A program made the position numbers and the translations under genes. From the NCBI GenBank assembly GCA_032158295.1, contig CM063246.1, positions 12,959,608 to 13,023,607 of the forward strand: 64,000 bases of DNA. The letters are read 5' to 3'. This DNA is from Pycnopodia helianthoides. Its lineage: Eukaryota; Echinodermata; Asteroidea; Forcipulatida; Asteriidae. Of the stretch, positions 12,037 through 22,700 are shown piece after piece (the stretch's first letter is position 1; each line of letters begins with the position of its first letter). The notes beneath the pieces were generated by a model. That model was not told where the DNA came from, ran no database searches, and was given only the letters and a program-made list of their open reading frames with translations.

Positions 12037-13691
12037 ACTCGTACACCAACCCCTACACCAACTGGTACACCAACTCGTACACCAACTCGTACACCAACCC
12101 CTACACCAACTGGTACACCAACTCGTACACCAACCCCTACACCAACTCGTACACCAACTCGTACACCAACCCCTACACCAACTGGTACACCAACTGGTAC
12201 ACCAACTCGTACACCAACTCGTACACCAACCCCTACACCAACTGGTACACCAACTGGTACACCAACCCCTACACCAACTGGTACACCAACTCGTACACCA
12301 ACTCATACACCAACCCCTACACCAACTCGTACACCAACTCATACACCAACCCCTACACCAACTGGTACACCAACTGGTACACCAACTGGTACACCAACTC
12401 GTACACCAACCCCTACACCAACTGGTACACCAACTCGTACACCAACCCCTACACCAACTCGTACACCAACTCGTACACCAACCCCTACACCAACTGGTAC
12501 ACCAACTCGTACACCAACTCGTACACCAACTGGTACACCAACTGGTACACCAACCCCTACACCAACTCGTACACCAACTCGTACACCAACTCATACACCA
12601 ACTCGTACACCAACTCGTACACCAACTGGTACACCAACCCCTACACCAACTCGTACACCAACTGGTACCAACTCGTACACCAACTCGTACACATACAAAC
12701 TCGTAAACCAACTTGACACCAACTCGTACACCAACCCGTACACCAACTCGTAAACCAACTCGTACACCAACTCGTACACCAACTCGTACACCAACTCTTA
12801 CACCAACTCTTACACCAACTCGTACACCAACTGGTCGTCAACTCGTACACCAACCCCTACACCAACTCGTACACCAACTCGTACACCAACTCATACACCA
12901 ACTCATACACCAACTCGTACACCAACTCGTACACCAACTGGTACACCAACCCCTACACCAACTGGTACACCAACTGGTACCAACTCGTACACCAACTTGT
13001 ACACCAACTCGTACACATACAAACTCGTAAACCAACTTGACACCAACTCGTACACCAACCTGTACACCAACCCGTAAACCAACTCGTACACCAACTCGTA
13101 CACCAACTCGTACACCAACTCGTACACCAACTCGTACACCAACTCGGACACCAACTCGTACACCAACTCGTACACCAACTCGTACACCAACTCGTACACC
13201 AACTCGTACACCAACTCGTACACCAACTTGTACACATACAAACTCGTGTACAAACTCATACACCAATCTTTACACATACAAACTCGTACACTAACTCGTA
13301 CACCAACTCGTACACCAACTCGTACACCAACTCGTACACCAACTCGTACACCAACTCGTACACCAACTCGTACACCAACTTGTACACATACAAACTCGTG
13401 TACAAACTCATACACCAATCTTTACACATACAAACTCGTAAACTAACTCGTACACCAACTCGTACACCAACTCGTACACCAACTCGTACACCAACTCGTA
13501 CACCAACTCGTACACCAACTCGTACACCAAATAGTACACCAACTCGTACACCTACTCGTACACCATCTTGTACACCAACTCGTACACAAACAAACTCGTA
13601 CTCCAACTCGTACACATACAAACTCGTACACATACAAACTCGACACCAACTTGTACACATACAAACTCGTACACCAACTCGTACACCAACT
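12037..13691. repeat. 12-bp minisatellite array, segment 3
   Basis: The cleanest array segment. Its first 600 bp alternate units with CCCC, CTGG and CTCG cores, giving 24-bp and 36-bp patterns. At 13235-13450 a block of about 152 bp containing CTCGTGTACAAACTCATAC is directly duplicated. Its last 160 bp match the end of segment 2 at 11434-11620, including the odd units CACCAAATAGTACACC and CACCATCTTGTACACC. Confidence 0.96.
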
Positions 13692-14109
13692 CGATCCAAG
13701 GCAATGTGTACCTTTAATTGTCAAATGAAGAACCAAGCACTAAAAAACAAACTAACACATTTCACAAATTTATTATTCACATCTAAAAAGGAGGAAATAT
13801 GAGCATTTTTCAACAAGTAAGTTGAACAGAGAAGAAGTGTTTACTATAGCCCGTAGTGCAGTTTTCTACTAGACTGGCTAGTGTTAACACAGATTCCTGC
13901 CTTCACTTCAACACATTACACATGTACATGTAACTTTAAAGAGAGGCTTCAAGGTCAAATTCAGTTTGTGATACCGATTATTGCAAACAGAGCCCACTAT
14001 GAAATGGTGAAAGTGGACAAATATTACAAATCTCTTGCCTCTCATTGATAAGGTGTTTGATCAACAACAACAAAACACCAAAATTAAGTCACATTTGAAT
14101 AGGGTTGTA
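13692..14109. repeat. Array spacer, copy C, joining the unique flank
   Basis: Near-identical copy of 11621-12036. It differs at its end: after GGGTTGTAAA the sequence runs into ATTTTGTATAAG instead of the 12-bp array. This copy therefore looks like the ancestral right flank, and copies A and B like duplicates. Confidence 0.93.
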
Positions 14110-14651
14110 AATTTTGTATAAGTTTAAAAAAAATCCATTCCTGAATTTGTATGTTCTATTTTTATATCAAAACCACATTTCCCTTGACCAACACAAATTT
14201 CCTGTGTTGAATGTACATGTACAGACTCATTTTTTTATTGACAGTGAAGCCATGTTTCAAATTTCACACTGAAAGAATATCGATTACAAATAAATTTAAA
14301 ACCATTTATGATGAGGTTAGAGACTGCAATAATGTTTACACTTTAATTTTTATTATCTATCAGAAAATGAGTGCATAACAAAACAACATTTGACCTTAGA
14401 GTCCCCCTTTAGAGCAAGTCAAATTCTTAACAAGGATAAAACAAAAAATAAACATTTTGTTCTTGGAAGAGTGAAGTCGTTTCCTTCATTTTGTTTTCAA
14501 CAAACAAGCCTTCCAACCATTCCATGAATATTTCACATCAAGGTTTACGTCTGTTTCTGTTTATGTGTATGACAGACCACAATGTACATGAAGGGGAATG
14601 TTATTTTGATTGGAGTAAATCGTGACTTTTGTAATATAATTCAGATGGTGT
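14110..14651. other. No feature seen
   Basis: Unique AT-rich flank to the right of the tandem array. No ORF above 60 codons and no inverted ends were noticed. Confidence 0.6.
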
Positions 14652-15035
14652 TTAAAGGCAGGGTAAACTTTGAGTTAATTGTCAAAGACCAGTATCCACG
14701 CTTGGTGTACATGTATGCCTAGCGGAACAAACCTGTAAAAAGTTGGGCTCAGTTGGTCATTGAAGTTGCAAGAAAATAATGACAGAAAAGAAAACACCCT
14801 TGTTGCATAGAATTGTTTACTTTCAGATGCCTGAGAAAGCCTCATGCCTGAAGCCTTTCTCAGATTTGAAGGTTTGGGTGAAAAATTATTTCTTTCTCTA
14901 AAACTACATTACTTCAAGGAGGGATGTTTCTAATAACACTTTAAAATATCAACAGCTCTCCAGTGCTCTTTACCAAGTAAGTTTTTATAGTCGTTAACTT
15001 ATGGAGTAATAACCAAAAGTATACCCTGCCTTTAA
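14652..15035. mobile_element. MITE family D
   Basis: Ends TTAAAGGCAGGGTAAACTTT and AAAGTATACCCTGCCTTTAA, TTAA borders, no ORF. The interior includes GAAGCCTTTCTCAGATTTG. Relatives at 31455-31813 and 28494-28874. Confidence 0.84.
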
Positions 15036-15059
15036 GAGCCTCAGGGTGGATCAGCTTGA

Positions 15060-15215
15060 GGCGCTCATTAAATCTAATTATTTACCACACACACAACTTG
15101 TTTGGTGGAACATGCGTTATTTTGCCATGTATACTGCCGCGATGCTTCAAATTTAATATAGGAGTCCCGTATGGATAAATATAGGATGCTTTGAACGCCT
15201 CACAGCTTCCATTGG
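15060..15215. repeat. Family H dispersed repeat
   Basis: GTGGAACATGCGTTATTTTG, CCATGTATACTGCCGCGATG and GTATGGATAAATATAGG match the other two copies. It begins just after the family D MITE. Confidence 0.6.
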
Positions 15216-15598
15216 GTCAACCATATTGTTAGAAATAATCTTGTTTCAGAGCGTGGGGTGGTCGAGTTTCTGTGTCTATGTTGTGTTTTATGTGGACAAA
15301 TTCAAATGATAAAGGTATAAAACAAATATTGAAATTCACATCAAGTTGTCCTGCTGGATTGTTCAGTGTTGAAAACCATCAATAATTCTTAAAATACGGG
15401 AAAATTGAAAAAGTTAATTGGACTCGAAATGACAAGGAACAGAGCAAACTGGTACTGCTGGCCAGTCACTAAAATCATTAAGGGCAAACCCTGCTATTGT
15501 CTATAGACTTCCCTAATGATGTCAGAGTAATAAAAATAATCACCCTCATTATTGTTTGTGGAATATTGGCTCATTAATTATAACACAGGGGATAGAGC

Positions 15599-15986
15599 TT
15601 AAAGGTACACGTTGCCTTGAATCGGCCGAGTTGGTCTATAAAAAGCGTTTGTAAACCGTTTGTTATAAAATGCATATGGTTAGAGAGGTGTTTTAAAAGT
15701 AGAATACAATGATCCATACAAATATGCCTCGAAATTGCGTGGTTTTCCTTTAACATCGTGAACTAACACAGTCGGCCATTTTATGGAGTCAAACTTTTGA
15801 CTCCACAAAATGGTCGACCGTGTTAGTTCGCAAAGTTCACGGAAAACCACGCAATTTTGAGGCATATTTGTGTGGATCGTTGTATTCTACTTTTAAAACA
15901 TCTTTCTAACCATGCATTTTATAACAACAATTACAAACGCTTTTTATAGACCAACTCGACCGATCCAAGGCAACGCGTACCTTTAA
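15599..15986. mobile_element. Foldback MITE, family A, complete copy
   Basis: Starts TTAAAGGTACACGTTGCC and ends GGCAACGCGTACCTTTAA. Arms of about 180 bp are inverted copies meeting near 15793. Both ends carry TTAA followed by AGG, consistent with a TTAA target duplication (piggyBac- or Kolobok-type transposases). No coding capacity. Confidence 0.88.
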
Positions 15987-16282
15987 AACCCCAAAACAAC
16001 AATTAATCAATTTGTTTGCTCTTGCTTTACCTTGTACACTTACTGACAGTACTTGTAGTATTAGTACATGCAGTAAGTACGACGGTACATGTAGTACAAT
16101 CAATAAAACCAAAATAGCACCCTTGTTTTCTTTTAAATAGGCCTACTGTGATGTTTCAAATCTATTCATATTTTGAGGATGTGCAGTGGTCCACATCCCA
16201 TTGAGTGGGATGTGGAATAAGGTTACACAAATTAACCCACTCCATCCTGCTGCAATAGTATTGCTTTAACAATTTCTGCTAT

Positions 16283-16417
16283 TTAGCGCCAATAAGCAGG
16301 ATACCAGTCAAAGATGTTAGGTAGTATTTTGGTTGGTAACCTTATGTCTGGTAAGCTTAGTTTTGACATGCTTAGCTACATTGTGTGCTTAAAAGCAGCT
16401 CTATGAAATCAGGCCCA
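16283..16417. mobile_element. MITE family E, left-truncated
   Basis: Retains AAGCAGGATACCAGTC, GGTTGGTAACCTTAT and the right end AGCTCTATGAAATCAGGCCC; the left inverted end is missing. Confidence 0.75.
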
Positions 16418-16719
16418 GGTCTACAATACTTCCTGTGCAGTGCAACTGGGAGAAATGAGACTGTGTTCTAAAACAATCTTCCCATCGGATGACAGTTTTT
16501 CAGTGAATGTGATCAGTATGTACTATATAGTTTCTATGTACACATCCTGAAGTCAAGGAAAAAACATAAAAGGGCAGTTGCATGGTGTCTTGCGCTACAT
16601 CTACATCAGATGTCAGGTTTTCTAAATGAAGTTTGTTACTTGCAATAGCAACATATCAAGTCAATTCTAAAAAAACAGCTCTCAGATACTGTACCTGTGG
16701 CCAACGTAAAGCAACTCAA

Positions 16720-17112
16720 CATGGAATCACCCATTCACCCATGGATTTACCTATGGAATTACCCATAGAATCACCAATGGAATCACCACAGCCCCTTGAT
16801 CACCCATGGAATAACCCATGGCCCCTCGTTCACCCACGGAATCACCCATGGAATCACCAATGGAATCACCCATGGCCCCTTGATCACCCATTGAATAACC
16901 CATGGAATAACCCATTGATTCACCTACGGAATCACCCATGGAATCACCGCGGTCCCTTGATCACCCATCGTGCCCATGGAATCACCACAGCCCCTTGATC
17001 ACCCATGGGATAACCCTTGGCCCCTCGTTCACCCATGGAATCACCAATGGAATCACCCATGGCCCCTTGATCACCTATGGCCCCTAGATCACCCATGGAA
17101 TCACCCATATGC
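16720..17112. repeat. Second 12-bp minisatellite (GGAATCACCCAT)
   Basis: Tandem GGAATCACCCAT units with variants (GAATAACCCAT, GGAATCACCAAT) interrupted at intervals by an 18-bp unit GGCCCCTTGATCACCCAT, giving a longer repeated pattern. Open frames here (rich in HPWN or MGDS) are repeat artefacts. Confidence 0.9.
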
Positions 17113-19051
17113 TATTTGATAACGTTCGTCAAATAATCTCGTCACCCGAGCTGCCAGCATTGGTATTTTGCAATCAGGGAGATGTTTTAAATAGAAGTGT
17201 TAAAGTAGTCCACAGAATCTGAAATACCATCAATACATCATGTTGATATGTAGATCAGGCTTTTCCAATGTCCCGATGTGAAAACGATCTGATGTGCCAC
17301 AATACAATACTTCATTGTTTTGTCCCCTACTCTTCACAGAGATATCGTCACTGCAGAATGCGTAACATTGTCCCCTGCTTGATCTCATTAAATGTACATA
17401 GCCATTCAGCGTGATATTCTTCTTTGTATTTCTGATAGTATTCCTTAGTCTTCGTTGCCATTTTTCATTGTTAGTTTTCATATATAATTTGGTTAAAATC
17501 TCCTTCTGCCATGTCTGTACATCCACTTGGCAAACGTTTGATGATCTCCTTGCGTGCAGTGTACAGCGTACGATACGTGTACATCTGTACTAGTCCTAGA
17601 GCATGACTAGTGAAGGGATTGCTGGATGTCCACACACACTTCTCAAATTCAAATCCTTATCCAAAGTTTTCCGTTAACCCTTTCAGTGACTAGCCAGTGG
17701 GACCCGTTACATGTAGCTTGTCATTTCACAGGTCCCGCCTGCCTTTTATAACTTTTTCCACATTTCATAAAAATAGGTACATGCTTTTCAACACTGGACT
17801 AGCCAGCAGGACCAATTGGAGAGAATTTGGACCTTAGGCTCCAGGTGTTTTTACAAGCATTTAGCCACTGTTCCTGGAAAACATTGTCATCAGGCCTGGA
17901 GTTACGTGTACATGGAAGCGATGGCCTCTGTTGCCCTTTTCTCTTGGCCTTGGTGCCCTTTGCAAAACGAAAATGGCCTTTCCCTTTCAACGATGAAATT
18001 CCAGAATTGCAACATTATCCACACAAGAATGTGACACTAAAATATGTGTACGTTGTGGACTAGATATCGCAATGTGATTTTAGTCAACAATAGTTCCATT
18101 AAAAAAACTATAGTCAATGTCTTTGTGGTGTTTGCAAAGAGAAAGGTTAAATTCAATGCAGAGTAATAATTCATGAAGTGTGTCCGACCTAATACATAAA
18201 TAAAAATAACCAGGCCCTACCAGGAAAAAACCCCATATCAGCATTGAAATTACATTCAATGGATGTTGATATTGCTTTCAAAGCAATAAACTGTACACAA
18301 CACTGAGGCGTGTACATGGAATGTGGTTTGATTACTTACAAAGACAGGATACAAAATAATTAAAATGGTCGAAGGTGAGGACTGGGTTTACCCTTGATCT
18401 TTCTTTCACAAACCAATCAGAAAATAAAGGGAGCCTTTCCAAGAGTCTGCTAGCAATTCACTCGAACATGTGTTTTATCTTAAAGAGGTTTTTTTAGTAG
18501 GGGAGGGAAGGAGGTCACGGTTATGAGTTAATAACTTTAACAAGAAATAGGTCTCTCCTCAGGCAAACAAATTTGACATTATTATTTATACATAATAATA
18601 AAGGTGAGACATTAATTTTAAGGGCAGATTTTAAAAAACAAATGTAGATTGAACAGGCATGATATTTGGCCCACGAAAAAAGTAGTAAAATTGTATAGAG
18701 TACTTAAGGGCAGACCTACATACATGTACTGTACGTATGATAGGCTTTTATAGGCTGTTAGTGTTAAGGCTATTTAAATTTTTAAAATCTGATTCTTCTG
18801 ACAGGCAAACAAATCGCAAATCAGATTTAAAGTAGGAAGAATAATGCCTGAGTGACTTACATGGGAATCTGCTCTGTGCCTACATTTACATGTAGTTGTA
18901 CAGGCCATTCTCAAAACCCATACATGTAGCTTCAGCTCTAGCCTGTTTTAAAAGACCTTACCAGACGAAGCCCAAGTCAGAGCCTAAGGCCAAGTTGTGG
19001 TTTCAAAAAAAGAACCATGTACAAAGTATGAAGCACTTTACTAGTCAACTA
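17113..19051. other. Mostly featureless; possible 3' part of the coiled-coil gene
   Basis: A minus-strand frame at 17526-17230 (starting DVQTWQKEILTKL) and an overlapping frame (KEYYQKYKEEYHAEW) look faintly protein-like but lack clear splice borders. Remaining exons of the coiled-coil gene, if on this contig, would have to lie here or further left; none could be proved. Confidence 0.3.
17895..18005. repeat. Family F short repeat, partial
   Basis: AGGCCTGGAGTTACGTG, GATGGCCTCTGTTGCCC and GCCCTTTGCAAAACGAAAAT match the two other family F copies. The open frames across it are by chance. Confidence 0.6.
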
Positions 19052-19240
19052 GGCCCAATTTCATAGAGCTGTTTGAACAGCACATATTGCTTAACAGTTT
19101 TCTGCTAAGCAAAAATAAGCAGGATACAGGTCAAAGATGATACATGTGGAATGGTATTTTGGCTGGTTACCTTATTCTGGTAAGCATAATTTTGTTGCAC
19201 TAAAACTCCTTTGTTAAGCAGCTCTATGAAATTGGGCCCT
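19052..19240. mobile_element. MITE family E
   Basis: Ends GGCCCAATTTCATAGAGCTG and CAGCTCTATGAAATTGGGCC with the usual AAGCAGGATAC and GGTTACCTTATTCTGGTAAG interior. Confidence 0.85.
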
Positions 19241-19251
19241 GGTACTGAACT

Positions 19252-19460
19252 GGGCCCAACTTTATTGATGGTCTGCTTAAGCACAAAAATGAGCTCAGCA
19301 CAAAATAGTTGTTACTAATCAGAATTGGGTTACCAGAGAAAATACCATTCTACATGTACCAGCTGTGGCTGCCTGGCTGGTATCCCGCAAATATTTGCTT
19401 AGCAGAAGATTTTGTAAGGCGATATTTCCTGCTTAAGCAGCACTATGAAATTGGACCCTG
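19252..19460. mobile_element. MITE family E, inverted and diverged, adjacent to the previous copy
   Basis: GGGCCCAACTTTATTGATGG at the left, CAGCACTATGAAATTGGACC at the right. The two copies are separated by about 12 bp and lie in opposite orientation. Confidence 0.7.
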
Positions 19461-19779
19461 GTTGTCAATTTACCAAAGGGACACCAGGACCGGCAAAGAC
19501 TATTTTTGCCCTCCCAGCCTCAGTTTGAGAACACTGATGTAACACTGTATAACTATGTCGGCAAAAGTTTGCCATAAAACATTCCGTTTAGTTTATCTTC
19601 ATTTATGAAGAATGCATACAGTATGTTTTGTTTTGGGTTGTTCAATTAATTTATCAGTGATGTTAGTAACATTATAGCTCTTTTCTTAGATGGTAAATTA
19701 TTCACGGTTGTGATTTGCAAATGAAATTTCCTTACACAGTATTCCAGGTTAGACAAGGGTAGGGGGGGTTCATACTCAC

Positions 19780-22700
19780 TTCCCATTTGCCTGTCGCCCT
19801 CGCTTGACTCATCATTCCAATCAGGATATTCAGGTCGTGGTTCATGTCATTGTTTTCGTCCCGCAACGCTTCGCTTTCCTCTGTCTGCCGATCAAAACGA
19901 TGCTGTACATCCTGAGATGACATTACAAAACAACAGATGGAAGAAGATATGGTTTTAAAGTGATGTTTGAAGCTTTGCATGGTGTGTTTTGACCCCATTA
20001 CAAAATACAGAACGCGTCTCCGAACAATGTGCGTCTACCATTTCCACAACTTTGGGAGTTAATCTCTCTGTTTAAATTTTGTCTACTTAAAATAATGGTA
20101 GACAGGATGGGAGTGTGTAAGTGCACTGCGCATGGGATCAGTAATAAGATGTAATTAATACAAACAAAACTTAAGGTTTTTGAATAATACCAAAACTTGT
20201 CTTTAATTTAAAAATTATGTTCAAATGTTGACTTAGTGTCTGATAAATACTCACAAAGTACGAGTAAAAATATTTTTCAGACCCTCAACAAAAAAAACCT
20301 ACAAAACTCTGGGACCTGGGGCAAATTTTACAATGAGCTAAAATTGATCTTAATTGTGTATCAATCTTAATAGCTAAGCAAAGTGTGATGCCACAACACA
20401 AATCACTTGGCAATATTGACATCTTAACATCTTTTAAATGAATCTAAGTGCTTTGTGAAACCCAGCCCAGATCCCCCTCCGAGTTAAATGGAATGGTCCA
20501 GTATTGGAAATCAAAGACTTTTACTCCCCCAGGGAATTGCACTTCGGAGAAAACAGTGAAATAAACAAAATGTGCCATGGTTTACAACTCTGAACACTAA
20601 AGGGCTTCAAGGGTCAAATTAAGTTACTGTGATCTCCTCATTTGAAATGTGACATCATCAAACGATTTTTGGATTTTGTCAAAAATTGCACAAAAAGGGT
20701 ATCAAACACAGTGGCATTTTACACCATTTTAACGGGAGTTTGGAGAAAATGTTCATTTTTTCCCCTTCTTTCATGAGGACTCTCTCTATTGGAAAATGAG
20801 TGCATCACAAAGCTGAATTTGACCTTGAAGACCATCTGTAATGTAATTTGTTGATTTTGCATCCTGTTAATCCATTACGAGATGCAAAAACAAAACACAC
20901 ACAACAGGAGTAACAGACAGCTGAAAGAATAAGTCTGTGCCTTAATGCCAGAATTCTTAAACATTTCATGTTTTGATGTCAAGGAATTTGTTCATGCCAG
21001 GCTTGCATGTATTTTGATTTTGGCAATCCAAACAAGCAACAGTAATTTTGCGGGTCTTCAAATTTTATTTTCTTGACTTTGACTGAACTTCCTACAGAAA
21101 CGTTTTAAAGGGAAACATTGTCTTATGAAATTAATATGGTTGGAAAGAAGTTTTAAAGGTAGGATACAAAGATTCACAACAACGTCCCTCAAAAATGTGT
21201 GGTTTTCCTTTGACTTTGCGAACTAACACAGTCTTCCATTTTTTACTCCACAAAATTACTGTGTTAGTTCAGGAAGTAAAAAGGAAAACCACAACATTTC
21301 GAGGGATACTTTTAAAACATCTTTCCAACCATATCAATTTCATAACAAATGCTTTTTTAGCCCAAAGCGCCCAATCCGAAGTCAATGTGTCCCTTTAACT
21401 GAACCTGATTTTTTATAACAATCCAGTTTTTGTCTTTTCAAAAACATTGCAAATTATACTTACATGGAGGGTTTGCTCTGTGTTCTGCTTCTGTATCGTT
21501 ACCAGTCGCAGCTCGTGTTCGACGTCTCTGCATTTGATAGTAATGTCCTGGAAAATTCAAAAAGAATTAGAAAAAACGATTAGCAAAATTCTTTTCAAAT
21601 TTTTTGGCCTGTCCTTGTTGGTGCTTTTGAACGCTTCTATTCTGCTCTGAAATTGAATACAGGCCTGGGGTCAATTTCACAAAACTCTTCCTAACTTAGG
21701 ACTAGTCCTAGACAATGCTAACAGATAGGACTAGTCCTAAGTTAGGACCAGTACTTAGGACTAGTCCTATCTCTTAGCATTGCCTAGGACTAGTCCTAAG
21801 TTAGGAAGAGTTTTGTAAAATTGACCCCCGGTACTTCACGGGGCCAATGTAGGCGATTGCCCCTGAACATTGCCTTAGTGCCCTTTGAAATTTGTCCTCA
21901 GAAATGTTAATTTCACAAGCACTGAGGTACCCTTTACTGAGAACCTGCCTTACACTTTGAATGAATGAACTTTCAGGCCTTTGAAAGTATAGACCTTTCC
22001 ATTGCAATGTCACAGCCTGAAATTTTGCCAACCAAGGTTGGACATTAGTTATGGGAAGCCATAAATGCAAAGCAAAAATAGATAGCTACCCTACGGCTAT
22101 TATTTTACACAAGTATTCCAAAATACTAGGCCTATTGAATTTGTTAGAAACACAGCAACTAATCATGGGATGTATTCTTTTGATTAAAAGTTTGCAGAAA
22201 TGTTAAATTTGGTCACAACATCTGTCAACATGATTGAATGTTTTCCTAACCTTCGGCTGTCCATGCCAACCAGCGCAGTTTGTTTATCGACAATGGAAAG
22301 GTCTATCATTTTCAGAAAATAGGAATTAATGTAGTCTTAAAATAAAAGAAGTAAAAATGTGTATTTTTGTTTGTGGAATAAGGCGGGTAATAAAACATAT
22401 TGCAATACAGTAATCTAGACAGTAAGCTCAATGGAAGAGATAGTGGTATTTATCTGCCTATTGAAGTGGTCACCATGTTGACTTGTGTTGTGGTCAGTAA
22501 TTGGCAGGGAGACCATTCCATGTATTATCATGGTTGATACATAAAGTAGCTTGTCTGGGACATGGGCTCCCTAACATTATAGAGCAAAGAACAGACAACA
22601 AGCTTGGATGGGACGGGTACAAAATGAAGGTCCTGTGCATTGTGCAAGCATGTGAAACACCCAGGAGTCGATGTTCCTTGCTCCGTGATTTCACAAAGCA

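Noticed and set aside
7838..13691. CRISPR-like array
   Set aside because: The repeats are directly adjacent with no unique spacers of uniform length, and the genome is eukaryotic.
7846..13802. Many long ORFs, up to 435 codons, on both strands
   Set aside because: They are the 12-bp satellite read in each of six frames; no start context, splice sites or non-repeat domain accompanies them.
17230..17526. Minus-strand ORF with protein-like stretches
   Set aside because: Protein-like words occur in two different frames, no acceptor or donor fits the coiled-coil gene phase, and no family was recognised.
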